Source of the DNA: a virus
Direction: 5' to 3' (one strand)
Length of the DNA stretch: 64,000 nucleotides
Virus record (IMG/VR): IMGVR_UViG_3300010399_000035
Coordinates: 1-64,000 of that record
This document shows, one piece after another, positions 16,580 to 24,973 of this stretch. The notes under the pieces were generated by a model, which did no database searches, had not been told where the DNA came from, and worked only from the letters and a program-made list of their open reading frames with translations. Position numbers and translations under genes: made by a program. Each line of letters starts with the position of its first letter. Position 1 is the first letter of the stretch.

Positions 16580-17837
16580 TACCGTACGTGTCAGACAAGT
16601 AGTACCACCAGCTGATCCAACACAGCAGGCCCAAACAGCTACAGGATTGGTGCGCACTCCGACACAGCAGCCAACCAAACCGACCAACTCTACTCCAACT
16701 CCACTCGCATCTAGCGCTAGGCCGCTCGTCACCGTCATTACAGCAACTCGCAACCGACCCGAGGCGTTCGAACTACTCGAAATCTGGATGGGAATGCAGA
16801 CCTATATCCAAGAGGAAATGGGGCCGCTAGAGTGGATCATCGTAAATGACGGCAAGTGGCAATACCCAAGCTCTACTCCACTAGCCGAGTTCCCACTTTG
16901 CTCTGCCCAGAAAATCGCGCGAACTCACGATTCGATGTCCGGCCATTCGATGTGCGGCAATCTTCTGGCCGCGATGGATGCATCCCATGGAGAAATCTTC
17001 GTGATAGCCGAGGACGATGATTACTTGGCTCCAGAATACATAGAGCGATTGGTACGGGCGCTGAACGAAACCTGGAACGATGAACAAGGAATGCGGACCG
17101 TTCAACTAGCCGGTTCCGCTCCGGCACTCTACTATAACCTCTACCTTCGTAAGTGGCGGGATATTCTGAACGAAGACCACTGCTCCCTAGGCCAGACTGG
17201 ATTCCGTAGTTCCGTGCTCCCACTGATGCGCGAGATTTGCACGCGTGGCAACCCGCTAGTGGACTTAGCAATCTGGGCAGAGTATGAGGGCCCCAAGGAG
17301 ATCTACCCTAACGACAACCTCCATGTCTCGATGAAGGGACTTCCTGGAGAACCAGGCATTGGGGCGGGGCATGGCGCGTGGCGTGGGTTCAGTAAGGACA
17401 CGCCCCGATTCGACAAACTCGAAGAGTGGATTGGGGATGATGCCGACCTTTATCGAGACTTATACAACCGTATGCTGTTCCGCAACGGTGTACAGTATTG
17501 GGTGGCCGACCAGGAGTACTGCTATAACCGCGATGAGACGAAGATAGTTTCCTCCCGCCATCGAGATGCTCACCACCTACTGGTGGCCGCAGGCGTAGAG
17601 CTGCCCCTCGCGGACGCCCAACGGATAGGCGTAGTCTCTCCAGAGAATTGGGCTCCATCGAAGAAGCCACCCATCCAGTTAGAACCGCGTAAGGAAGACG
17701 TGGAAATGGAGATGCGGCAGCAGTTTGCTGCTCGCCCATCCGTAATTAACACGATTGAGCGTGGTCCCATCGACCTTCGCACCGGACTTCCGCCAGGGCA
17801 AATCGCTCCGCTACCAACTGAAGATACCGACAGCTAA
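16569..17837 (+). CDS. glycosyltransferase, family 2-like
   Basis: 422 residues from GTG 16569, overlapping the previous gene by 11 nt. A Pro/Thr-rich leader of about 50 residues precedes VTVITATRNRPEAFELL (GT2 nucleotide-binding start), EWIIVNDG and IFVIAEDDDYLAPEY (DxD metal site). The C-terminal part has repeat-derived VSPENWAP (17634-17653) and a charged tail. It may glycosylate capsid or tail proteins, or host glycans; inference only. Confidence 0.8.
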   Translation: MNSNTVRVRQVVPPADPTQQAQTATGLVRTPTQQPTKPTNSTPTPLASSARPLVTVITATRNRPEAFELLEIWMGMQTYIQEEMGPLEWIIVNDGKWQYPSSTPLAEFPLCSAQKIARTHDSMSGHSMCGNLLAAMDASHGEIFVIAEDDDYLAPEYIERLVRALNETWNDEQGMRTVQLAGSAPALYYNLYLRKWRDILNEDHCSLGQTGFRSSVLPLMREICTRGNPLVDLAIWAEYEGPKEIYPNDNLHVSMKGLPGEPGIGAGHGAWRGFSKDTPRFDKLEEWIGDDADLYRDLYNRMLFRNGVQYWVADQEYCYNRDETKIVSSRHRDAHHLLVAAGVELPLADAQRIGVVSPENWAPSKKPPIQLEPRKEDVEMEMRQQFAARPSVINTIERGPIDLRTGLPPGQIAPLPTEDTDS

Positions 17838-17842
17838 AGCTA

Positions 17843-18532
17843 ATGGCAGATCCAGACTACACCCAATACCCCCAACCTACCGACATCCAGCAGTTGCTTG
17901 CGCTCACCAACCTATGGCCATCGCAGCCCACGGATGGAGCCAAGCAATCAGCACTGCTGGCGGAGTTCCAGATTCAACTGAACTCTGTGAAGCGGACCAT
18001 TGCGGAGAAGACAGGCTGGAAGCCATTCCTAGCGGACCCAACCCCATCTACTAGAACCTTCGACGCTTCCGATGGGTTCGGGTTTCTAGACCTCACGCCA
18101 GCGGAGACCGGCATAGTAGACGCGGCGAATAACCCTCCCACCATCATCATAGATGGTCGAACGCTAGTATTGAATACTGACTTCTTCTTGCAGACCAGCG
18201 ACGACGCAGCGGAGCTATGGCCGTACGATGGCATCCAGTTTGTCTCCGCGCCCTATGCAGGGCAGGTATTCGCCCTACCCAACAAGATTGCCATCACCGC
18301 CAGATTTGGATTCTGTAGCTCTCTCCCAGAAAATCTGTGGAGCGCCATTCGCGGCGAAGTCGCCGCAAAGACACTGAACATCATGGGCCTGACCTCCTTC
18401 CAGACAACGGTGCGTTCCCGGTCGCAAGAAGGCTTCTCCGAAACCTATGACTTTGGACCACTGATTGCGGATCGAATCAAGAGTTGGAGCGACGACTTCA
18501 AGGTAGCATACAGTCCGTACATACGACCATAG
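17843..18532 (+). CDS. head-tail connector protein (probable)
   Basis: 229 residues. The N-terminal helical part and a C-terminal helical part (IRGEVAAKTLNIMG...IADRIKSWSDDFKVAYSPY) resemble head-completion adaptor proteins that bind under the portal. The position directly before further connector and tail-completion genes supports this. A repeat-derived SLPENLW (18318-18345) lies in a loop. Confidence 0.5.
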   Translation: MADPDYTQYPQPTDIQQLLALTNLWPSQPTDGAKQSALLAEFQIQLNSVKRTIAEKTGWKPFLADPTPSTRTFDASDGFGFLDLTPAETGIVDAANNPPTIIIDGRTLVLNTDFFLQTSDDAAELWPYDGIQFVSAPYAGQVFALPNKIAITARFGFCSSLPENLWSAIRGEVAAKTLNIMGLTSFQTTVRSRSQEGFSETYDFGPLIADRIKSWSDDFKVAYSPYIRP

Positions 18533-18536
18533 ACCA

Positions 18537-19208
18537 ATGCCTTCCTACTTAGCCCGAGGTTTCCTCAACCAACTCGCTAATGGCGATCCGTATCGCCTCT
18601 GGCAGGCTATCACCGTGGGTGCGGAGAACCCCAGCACCGGCTACCGCGCCCCAGTCAAGGCGACTGGGCAAGCCAAGGATGGCAGAGTTTACGTCGAGGT
18701 GCCGTTGCCCTCAACGGCGCGTGCGCTGAAGATTCGGAGCTCTATCGACATCGATTACAGTGCCCAAGGAATGGGCTTCTATCCGAAAGGTTCGCTAGCG
18801 GTACGGCTGGATCCCAACATTGCCTGGCCTGCCCATATGGATCGAATTACCTTGACGACTAGGTATCGATCAGCACGGATCAATGGGATTAACCGAACTG
18901 CTGGCAATAGTACGGACAAGTTGAAGCATCCGTTCATTAGTCAGATTCAACAGGTTCGCCAGTTCGATCAGATTTACGTGTTGGGGACGGACTACCAACT
19001 GGTACCCAATACTGACGTAAACGCGCCGTTCGCTTTCGATAGTATAAATTGGATAGGTAGCAAACCTGCCGACAACACATCCTACGGTATTAGCTACTTG
19101 TGGACGCCATATTACAACTTCCTATCTACGCCAGACAGCGAACCGATGCTTGGACTGGATAATCTGTGGCTGCCCATCACTGGTGTGTTGGATCAAGTGC
19201 TGACGTAG
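18537..19208 (+). CDS. hypothetical head-tail junction protein
   Basis: 223 residues, largely beta, with no recognised motif. It lies 4 nt after the adaptor candidate and before a small beta protein and the gp10-like gene, a usual place for head-completion or tail-terminator proteins. Confidence 0.45.
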   Translation: MPSYLARGFLNQLANGDPYRLWQAITVGAENPSTGYRAPVKATGQAKDGRVYVEVPLPSTARALKIRSSIDIDYSAQGMGFYPKGSLAVRLDPNIAWPAHMDRITLTTRYRSARINGINRTAGNSTDKLKHPFISQIQQVRQFDQIYVLGTDYQLVPNTDVNAPFAFDSINWIGSKPADNTSYGISYLWTPYYNFLSTPDSEPMLGLDNLWLPITGVLDQVLT

Positions 19209-19246
19209 TTTTCTATTTTTAGCGCCGTTTTTCTGGAGAGGACCTA

Positions 19247-19624
19247 ATGCAACATAACATCGCCGTGACGTGGAACAATGGTGGGAGCCCGAAGCAGGGT
19301 AACTTCGCCAAGACCGGAACCGCTGAACTCAACATCGATGAGTCGATCGCAGGTAGCACTACGAATCAACTCATCCCCTTCGCACTGACTCGCTCCCAGC
19401 TGGCGGCGTTGTTCATCGTGAGCGATCAAAACCTGGTGCTGAAGGCGAACTCGTCCAGTTCACCTACTACCACGCTCACCATGGTGGCCAACGAACCACT
19501 GATCTGGATACCCTCCAACAACACTACCGACCCAATCACCGCTGATATTACGACCGGCCTTTACGCTACTAATGCTGGAACAGTAGCCGCCAATCTGACC
19601 ATTCGCGTTCTGCTCAATATCTAA
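19247..19624 (+). CDS. small beta-rich virion protein (decoration or junction candidate)
   Basis: 125 residues, rich in Thr, Ser and Asn with alternating beta pattern. It could be a decoration, cement or fibre-like protein. It has a clear ribosome site, GGAGAGGACCTAATG, and that GGAGAGG comes from a fragment of the dispersed repeat (TTTTTCTGGAGAGG, 19228-19242). No family was recognised. Confidence 0.45.
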   Translation: MQHNIAVTWNNGGSPKQGNFAKTGTAELNIDESIAGSTTNQLIPFALTRSQLAALFIVSDQNLVLKANSSSSPTTTLTMVANEPLIWIPSNNTTDPITADITTGLYATNAGTVAANLTIRVLLNI

Positions 19625-19656
19625 CTCCGCTATATACTGCTCGCTATTTACGGATA

Positions 19657-19684
19657 GCGGAGCATCTCTCCCAGAAGATGGCCC
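19657..19684 (+). repeat. palindromic element supplying a start codon
   Basis: GCGGAG, CATC, TCTCCCAGAAGATGGCCC. The ATG within AGAAGATGG (19678-19680) is the apparent start of the next gene. Confidence 0.9.
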
Positions 19685-20562
19685 AACCTCGGAACCTCTT
19701 CGAACTCGCTCAAGGTCATGTACCTGGGTTGCCCGCTCTTTCTGGGAGAGGTAGTCATAGCTCTGCGCAACGAGCTCGTCGTTCAGCAGACTTGGGAGCG
19801 ACCGCTACCAATCTGTTCCAACGAGCGGGGAGCTACGTAGCTAGTGTTAGTGGAGCTCCATCCATTCAGCTAGAGTCTCCGCAAATGGGCGGGGTGGAAG
19901 CTACCTTGCGCCGCAACTTAGATGGTATCGAACTCCTTGAAAAGGACGATTACTTCGAAGCCAACCAAGTGATGGACGAGATCGTGGCGTTGGCGCGGAA
20001 CTTGTCGCATGGTCCATTCAAGCAGCAGCAGTTGAACGAACTTGGGCATCCGTACAAGCAGCAAGGGAGAGCGCCACTCCCACGAGCTATGGCGGCGCGG
20101 TTGCGGCATGCTCGCGGAGTACGGGGTTGGGTACCATCCCTGACGATAGTCAACGAACAAAGCGGAGACCTAGCAGATTCGTGGTATGGTCGCATTAGCG
20201 TGGACGAGGGTGGCGTTAATTGGATTCTTGGGAACTCCTCTCCAGAATCCGTCTACGTAGCCTACGGTACGAACCGGATGATTGCCCACGGACCGTTCAC
20301 GTACGCACTCTTACAATATGAGAACCGCATCGCTTCGGTGATGGGTAAGTTACAGTATGGAATCCAACAGCTACGCCAAGCGTTAGCTGACTCGGCAGCC
20401 CAAGCGGAATCCAATGGGGAGCAGGTATCTGTTAATCAGGCTGGGGAGCCTATCGAAGCTCCAGCGGACGGTGTGGAGAATCTGCTGGGAGAAGTCGTGT
20501 CGCTAACTGCTGAAGAGATAGAAGAGTTCGTGGTGGCTGGGTTCGAAGTGTTCTTGTTGTAG
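19678..20562 (+). CDS. tail-completion protein, HK97 gp10-like (tentative)
   Basis: 294 residues. The central part (RGWVPSLTIVNEQSGDLADSWYGR, then VYVAYGTNRMIAHGPF) recalls gp10-type tail-completion proteins, with a minor-groove of conserved Gly-Thr near the end of the core. N- and C-terminal extensions are longer than usual; the N-terminus contains a second repeat fragment (PALSGRGSHSS). The start ATG lies inside a repeat copy, and no other upstream start fits. The order after the connectors and before the tail tube supports the role. Confidence 0.5.
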   Translation: MAQPRNLFELAQGHVPGLPALSGRGSHSSAQRARRSADLGATATNLFQRAGSYVASVSGAPSIQLESPQMGGVEATLRRNLDGIELLEKDDYFEANQVMDEIVALARNLSHGPFKQQQLNELGHPYKQQGRAPLPRAMAARLRHARGVRGWVPSLTIVNEQSGDLADSWYGRISVDEGGVNWILGNSSPESVYVAYGTNRMIAHGPFTYALLQYENRIASVMGKLQYGIQQLRQALADSAAQAESNGEQVSVNQAGEPIEAPADGVENLLGEVVSLTAEEIEEFVVAGFEVFLL

Positions 20563-20582
20563 GTATAGTAGTATAGTATATA

Positions 20583-21134
20583 ATGCCCTACTCTCCTCGC
20601 AATCCCTCCGATGCCGACATCGATGCCTCCCTGTCTCTGTTGGGTGGGCGGCTTTCGGTGGCTTGCAATGAGGTGCTCCGATTGCTAAGGGACAATGCTC
20701 CAGCGCAAGTGGCGCGGAAGGCAACGGAATTAGGTATCGACATTGCTCCACCGGAGAACTTCTTCCTAGATCCTGGTGACCTATCCGACATTACCTTAAA
20801 CACAGTACTGGTAGGCTTCAGCACTCGCTATCAGACGGAGTCGCCACGCACGCTGAAGAAGGTCACGCGAATCATGATCTTCTGGGTACAGGAAGCTGCC
20901 GTCACCGGGATGCAATCAGCGATTGATGCCCGCTATGATGGCGGCGATATTCTGGCAGCGATCCTGCATCCATATATCAACGGACAGAATGACCCATACG
21001 GCCGCAAAGCGTGGAACCACCTGATTGCGGCGAGCGCCGAGATGTTGCCCAACTGGAGACAATACTCCGGACCGTTAATTGGTTTTGAATTACATCAGTT
21101 CCCCGGCAACAATAGCTGGGATGCGGTTAGCTAA
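20583..21134 (+). CDS. hypothetical neck/tail-terminator protein
   Basis: 183 residues, mixed alpha/beta, no recognised motif. It sits between the gp10-like gene and the tail tube gene, the usual place for a tail terminator. The ATG follows an AT-rich stretch (TAGTATAGTATATA) without a clear Shine-Dalgarno. Confidence 0.45.
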   Translation: MPYSPRNPSDADIDASLSLLGGRLSVACNEVLRLLRDNAPAQVARKATELGIDIAPPENFFLDPGDLSDITLNTVLVGFSTRYQTESPRTLKKVTRIMIFWVQEAAVTGMQSAIDARYDGGDILAAILHPYINGQNDPYGRKAWNHLIAASAEMLPNWRQYSGPLIGFELHQFPGNNSWDAVS

Positions 21135-21181
21135 TCTATTAGCTACTACCTTGGATTAGCAGCGATAGTTCAGGAGATACT

Positions 21182-22180
21182 ATGCCAGCACCAGCTATTA
21201 ACATCATTGGTGGGGATCAAGCAATTGTACGCTTCTTGCCTGAATCCACCGACCTAAGTCTATACCCATTCTCTACCATGCCTTCGGTGCCGGGTGGAAC
21301 GCCACAGCTGTTCGGCGTGACTCGCGTACCGCAAAAAGACCGTCAGCGGAGCAACAAGAAACTGTTCTCGGCGGGATCTCCGTTCGGCATTGCCAACGTT
21401 CGCGGCGTGCGAGCGTACATGGTGAATGTAGAAATCAACATTGCCAACTTGGCAGTGTTGGCTTATTGCGTTCGCAACGGCTACAACAATAGCGTACAGA
21501 CTACAGGCTATAAGGGTCTACCCGACCTATGCTTGTTCATCGACTATGTAGACACCTATGGCGAGGGCAACGGGTACTCCTGGATCATTCGCTATGCCAA
21601 GTGCGACACCGGCTCCATCTCCATCCAGATGAACGGGCCGGAAATTACGGCACAGCTTCGCTTCATTGGTATTGCAGAGTATCCGAATGGTTCGCCGCTC
21701 TCCATGACGATGTCCCAGCTGGACACCGCCATCCGCACCTTCGGCGAAGCACTGACTTACCACCATTTGGTTTCGTTGACGGTGGGTAGCGATCTCCGCC
21801 CAATCCTGAGCGGCATCAACTACCAGTTCAACAACAACGTGCACGGTTCGCAAGCAGCCCGCCCCTCTTCTGGAGCGGACGGTCGCTTATGGAACACGCA
21901 CTACTCGCTGAAGCCTGGGAACCTGAACGTCTCCGCAGACTTATCCTTGGATAGTGATATTCCGGCAGCCCTAGCTACCAGTGCTTTCACGTCAGACGCA
22001 TGGGGCGACATCATTGCAACCATCAACAATGCGGGGACTGGCGGATCCAAGGTACAGGTAATTACCCTCACAGATGCACTGCTAGGCACCGACTCTGCTG
22101 GAGGCGGAGATTCTGGCCAGGACATCCCCTTCTCCGCCAACGTGACCGGCGACGCATTGGTGATTGCGAATACGTTCTAA
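21182..22180 (+). CDS. major tail tube protein (probable)
   Basis: 332 residues, beta-rich, with FPESTDL-like opening, IRYAKCDTGSISIQMNGPEITAQLRF and a Ser/Gly-rich C-terminal domain. A good ribosome site (AGGAGATACTATG) suggests strong expression. It lies immediately before the frameshifted tail-assembly chaperone, the standard place of the tail tube subunit. Assignment is mainly by order. Confidence 0.6.
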   Translation: MPAPAINIIGGDQAIVRFLPESTDLSLYPFSTMPSVPGGTPQLFGVTRVPQKDRQRSNKKLFSAGSPFGIANVRGVRAYMVNVEINIANLAVLAYCVRNGYNNSVQTTGYKGLPDLCLFIDYVDTYGEGNGYSWIIRYAKCDTGSISIQMNGPEITAQLRFIGIAEYPNGSPLSMTMSQLDTAIRTFGEALTYHHLVSLTVGSDLRPILSGINYQFNNNVHGSQAARPSSGADGRLWNTHYSLKPGNLNVSADLSLDSDIPAALATSAFTSDAWGDIIATINNAGTGGSKVQVITLTDALLGTDSAGGGDSGQDIPFSANVTGDALVIANTF

Positions 22181-22186
22181 CCGAAA

Positions 22187-22213
22187 GCCCATCTTCTGGG
22201 AGAGATGCTCCGC
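22187..22213 (-). repeat. palindromic element, half unit (inverted)
   Basis: GCCCATCTTCTGGGAGAG, ATG, CTCCGC. It faces the next copy across 44 bp, so the pair forms a large inverted repeat between the tail tube and chaperone genes. Confidence 0.85.
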
Positions 22214-22257
22214 GTTCTTTGCTACCTACAACAGCTTGCTGTATACTGGTAGTGTGT

Positions 22258-22283
22258 GCGGAGATCTCTCCCAGAAGAGGGCC
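22258..22283 (+). repeat. palindromic element, half unit
   Basis: GCGGAG, AT, CTCTCCCAGAAGAGGGCC. Partner of the inverted copy at 22187. Confidence 0.85.
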
Positions 22284-22322
22284 ATAAATTCGACTAAATC
22301 CGAGAGTAGTTGAAAAGGAATC

Positions 22323-22898
22323 ATGCCCGACGAACCGACCAACCTATCCGAGAAGATGGCCGCAACTGCTGCTAGTGATCCAGAAGCTGCATCCTACCTA
22401 GAGCGCAAGGCCCGCGAAGCTGAACAGCAGCAAACGAAGTCCGTCGTGGGTGATACCAAGCGGCTGAAGTTCACTTCGGTGAATGGCAAGCCAATGAAGT
22501 ACATCACGCGCCCTTCGCAACGTACCGAGGATACCTACGAACTTGTGGTGCATCTGGAGCCTGGGTTTGCGGTGGCCATTGATATCCTGCCGGAGATTAC
22601 CTTAAGGGAGCGTACGCGTGAGCTCCAGCGTATCCAATCCGATGGGCGGGCGTTGGCGAATGTGGATATGAAGGAGTTAGATAAAGCCTATGATAGGGCT
22701 GACGAGTTAGCGGACGAAGAGAAGGCCCTCTACGTAGATGTCATCCGTAGCCAATGTAAAGGCTGGACTAATCCGGAACCGTTCAACGTAGATGAGTTGC
22801 TGGCCGACTTGAACGCTATCGGCCGCACCACGCTTGGCGACGAGATCATTGGATCCTCTTCGACAGGGCGTCCGGGCACTGTGCCGCTAAAAAACTAG
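22323..22898 (+). CDS. tail assembly chaperone, short (unshifted) form
   Basis: 191 residues, charged, with coiled-coil character (LRERTRELQRIQSDGRA, ELADEEKALYVDVIRSQ). It corresponds to the gpG-like chaperone that coats the tape measure before tube assembly. It terminates at TAG 22896-22898, directly after a slippery heptamer. The longer product is listed separately. Confidence 0.75.
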   Translation: MPDEPTNLSEKMAATAASDPEAASYLERKAREAEQQQTKSVVGDTKRLKFTSVNGKPMKYITRPSQRTEDTYELVVHLEPGFAVAIDILPEITLRERTRELQRIQSDGRALANVDMKELDKAYDRADELADEEKALYVDVIRSQCKGWTNPEPFNVDELLADLNAIGRTTLGDEIIGSSSTGRPGTVPLKN

Positions 22899-23149
22899 TC
22901 TACCGGGTCGTTGAACAGGGTGAACCGGCACTCCAGAAACTTGGTCGTGGAGAGACTCAAGCAGACTTAGACCTACTGAAAGACTTCCTGTGGTCCTTGG
23001 GCTCACCGGAAGTCTTTTCGTTAGAGGAGATGACCCAGACGAATAGGTTGCGATTGCGCGACTTGGCCGTATCCTGGCATTTGAACCAAGCCCATATCCT
23101 ATTCGATATAAGGAAGTTGCTGTTGAAGTTGCTGCAGAAGCCGGTGTAA
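22323..23149 (+). CDS. tail assembly chaperone, -1 frameshift fusion (gpGT-like)
   Basis: At 22889-22895 the sequence is A AAA AAC in the zero frame (CTA AAA AAC TAG). A -1 slip continues for 84 codons to TAA 23147-23149, giving a fusion of about 275 residues. The added segment (VVEQGEPALQKLGRGETQADLDLL...LRDLAVSWHL) is a continuous, protein-like, helical sequence with no start of its own, ending 13 nt before the tape-measure gene. This gene order and slip are the hallmark of siphovirus and myovirus tail chaperones. Confidence 0.85.
22889..22895 (+). promoter_or_regulatory. -1 ribosomal frameshift site A AAA AAC
   Basis: A canonical X-XXY-YYZ heptamer placed so that the zero-frame stop follows immediately. 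No exceptionally strong stem is obvious directly downstream. Confidence 0.8.
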
Positions 23150-23162
23150 CCTATAACTGCTA

Positions 23163-24953
23163 ATGGCCTGGTTTAACAACGTAGCTTCGATCCGTACCAG
23201 AGCCCGCATCTCCAGCCACGGAGTTGGCGGGACCATCTCCGGCAATGCCCTCGGCGGCGCTATCGCGGCACGCGCTCGCTTGGGGGCACACCCCAGCCTG
23301 ATGCTGGGTGGCAACCCAGACACGGCCCTGGGTAGTGTAGTGCAGATGTCGGTGTTGGCGTTGGGCTTGTTCGGCACGGCGCTAGGCAGCATTGTGCTCA
23401 CCGTTCACAAAGTTGAACGCGCGATGAGCGAGTTCTCCAGCAATATTCAGACCCTGTCCAATAATACGGGGATGGGGTACGGTCAATCTATTGGCGTACA
23501 GGGTCGCTTCGGGGCGTTCGGCATGAATGCGGCGGAGATGTTCTCTGGGACGGAGAGCATGCCGATGTTCTTCCGCGCCAAGGCCCAAGGCTATGGTCTG
23601 CCAGGGTACGAGGATCCCCATTTTATATCATCGCTAGCACAGAGGTATCAGGCCCAAGCCAGCCAAGGACCTACTGGCCTGCTCATGGCGCGGACCATGC
23701 TGCAGAATCTGGGGCTGGATTCACCGCAAATGCTGAATACGGTGAACCTCTCTCCCAGAAGAATCCGCGAACAAGAACAGTTCCAGACTCGGATGCAGAG
23801 TGCTTTCGGATTGAACCCTGCGGCCATTCGCCGTTGGGCGGAGGAATTCCCGCTGCTTCAGGCCAGGGTTGGCTCGTTCTTCCAACTGCTTTGGGTGAAG
23901 ATAGGTACGCTAGTTTCGCCCTATATTCTGGGAGCACTGAACTTAGCTACAGCGCTCATGGAGCGGTTTGGCGGGGTTATTGGGCGTGGGCTGCAGAAAG
24001 GTGCGGAAGTTGGCACGTACTGGATTGGTAAACTATTCGGACTGTTCTATGTATACGGACCGCTGGCGTTCCTAAGTATGGAATCTGCAGCACTGAAGAT
24101 GATGAGCATTATCGGCCATCTTGGCATCATGATTGCGGCGCTCTATAAGAATACTATAGGCAGGTTCCTTAGTCCAACGCTTGGTTCTATGGCCGCTCAA
24201 GTACCGCAAGCCTTGGGGGACGCTTCCTTGGGTGCGGAAGCCGTCACGAACTGGGTTGCCAATAAGGTAGGCGGGGCTGTCGTAGATCCGTGGCAGCCAG
24301 GCAGCCCAGCTAAGTCTAACCAAGTGCCAGCAGCCGTTAAACACAGAGCCACCCATTCGGTACATAATCGTATAAAGTCACGCCATATGGGCTTCGATCC
24401 GTTCGGTATAGACGAAGCCTTGAATCCAATGCTGCAGCACGGTATAGACAATCTGAAGTTCTGGTTTCGGCCGCTACCTGACCATCACTACGGTCTGGAC
24501 GATCTGACGGAGGGCTACCGCTATATGCGTGGCGGTGGTGGAGGCCACCAGCAATATATCCAGAAGCGGTCTGCCGACATCCAGCACCAGCAGCGAGCTA
24601 TAAAGCAGTGGCAAGCTAGCGGAGCGAATCCACGTACACGTCCAGTTACGCCCGATATCCCTTCTGCCCAAGGCGGCAACCAAGGACCAGAGGACTCCAA
24701 CTTCATCACCGCTTTCACCGATCCCAAGATTGCTGAAATCGATAAGCAGATCGCCCAAATCAACACAGGCTCTCGCCAGAAAGACTGGGACAAGATATGG
24801 GGCGATATGCTGAACGAGATCAAGGGTCTCCGCCAGGATATCGACGAGAAGTCAGGTGCGGTTGGCTTCCCTGAGTTCCGTGCCCTGATGAAGTTGCTAG
24901 GTCGGGAGATGGGCTCCGATATTCTGCGAACCTCGTATAAGGGTGGTGGGTAG
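23163..24953 (+). CDS. tape measure protein (probable)
   Basis: 596 residues. It follows the chaperone pair, as tape-measure genes do. It has hydrophobic segments (about 55-85, VLALGLFGTALGSIVL; about 245-345) separated by helical regions, and a charged Gln-rich C-terminal coiled coil. Using the usual 0.15 nm per residue, the tail would be about 90 nm. A repeat copy is read as NLSPRRIREQEQ (23746-23767). The length is short for the family but acceptable. Confidence 0.75.
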   Translation: MAWFNNVASIRTRARISSHGVGGTISGNALGGAIAARARLGAHPSLMLGGNPDTALGSVVQMSVLALGLFGTALGSIVLTVHKVERAMSEFSSNIQTLSNNTGMGYGQSIGVQGRFGAFGMNAAEMFSGTESMPMFFRAKAQGYGLPGYEDPHFISSLAQRYQAQASQGPTGLLMARTMLQNLGLDSPQMLNTVNLSPRRIREQEQFQTRMQSAFGLNPAAIRRWAEEFPLLQARVGSFFQLLWVKIGTLVSPYILGALNLATALMERFGGVIGRGLQKGAEVGTYWIGKLFGLFYVYGPLAFLSMESAALKMMSIIGHLGIMIAALYKNTIGRFLSPTLGSMAAQVPQALGDASLGAEAVTNWVANKVGGAVVDPWQPGSPAKSNQVPAAVKHRATHSVHNRIKSRHMGFDPFGIDEALNPMLQHGIDNLKFWFRPLPDHHYGLDDLTEGYRYMRGGGGGHQQYIQKRSADIQHQQRAIKQWQASGANPRTRPVTPDIPSAQGGNQGPEDSNFITAFTDPKIAEIDKQIAQINTGSRQKDWDKIWGDMLNEIKGLRQDIDEKSGAVGFPEFRALMKLLGREMGSDILRTSYKGGG

Positions 24954-24973
24954 CTCCAGCTGGAGCGAGTAGT

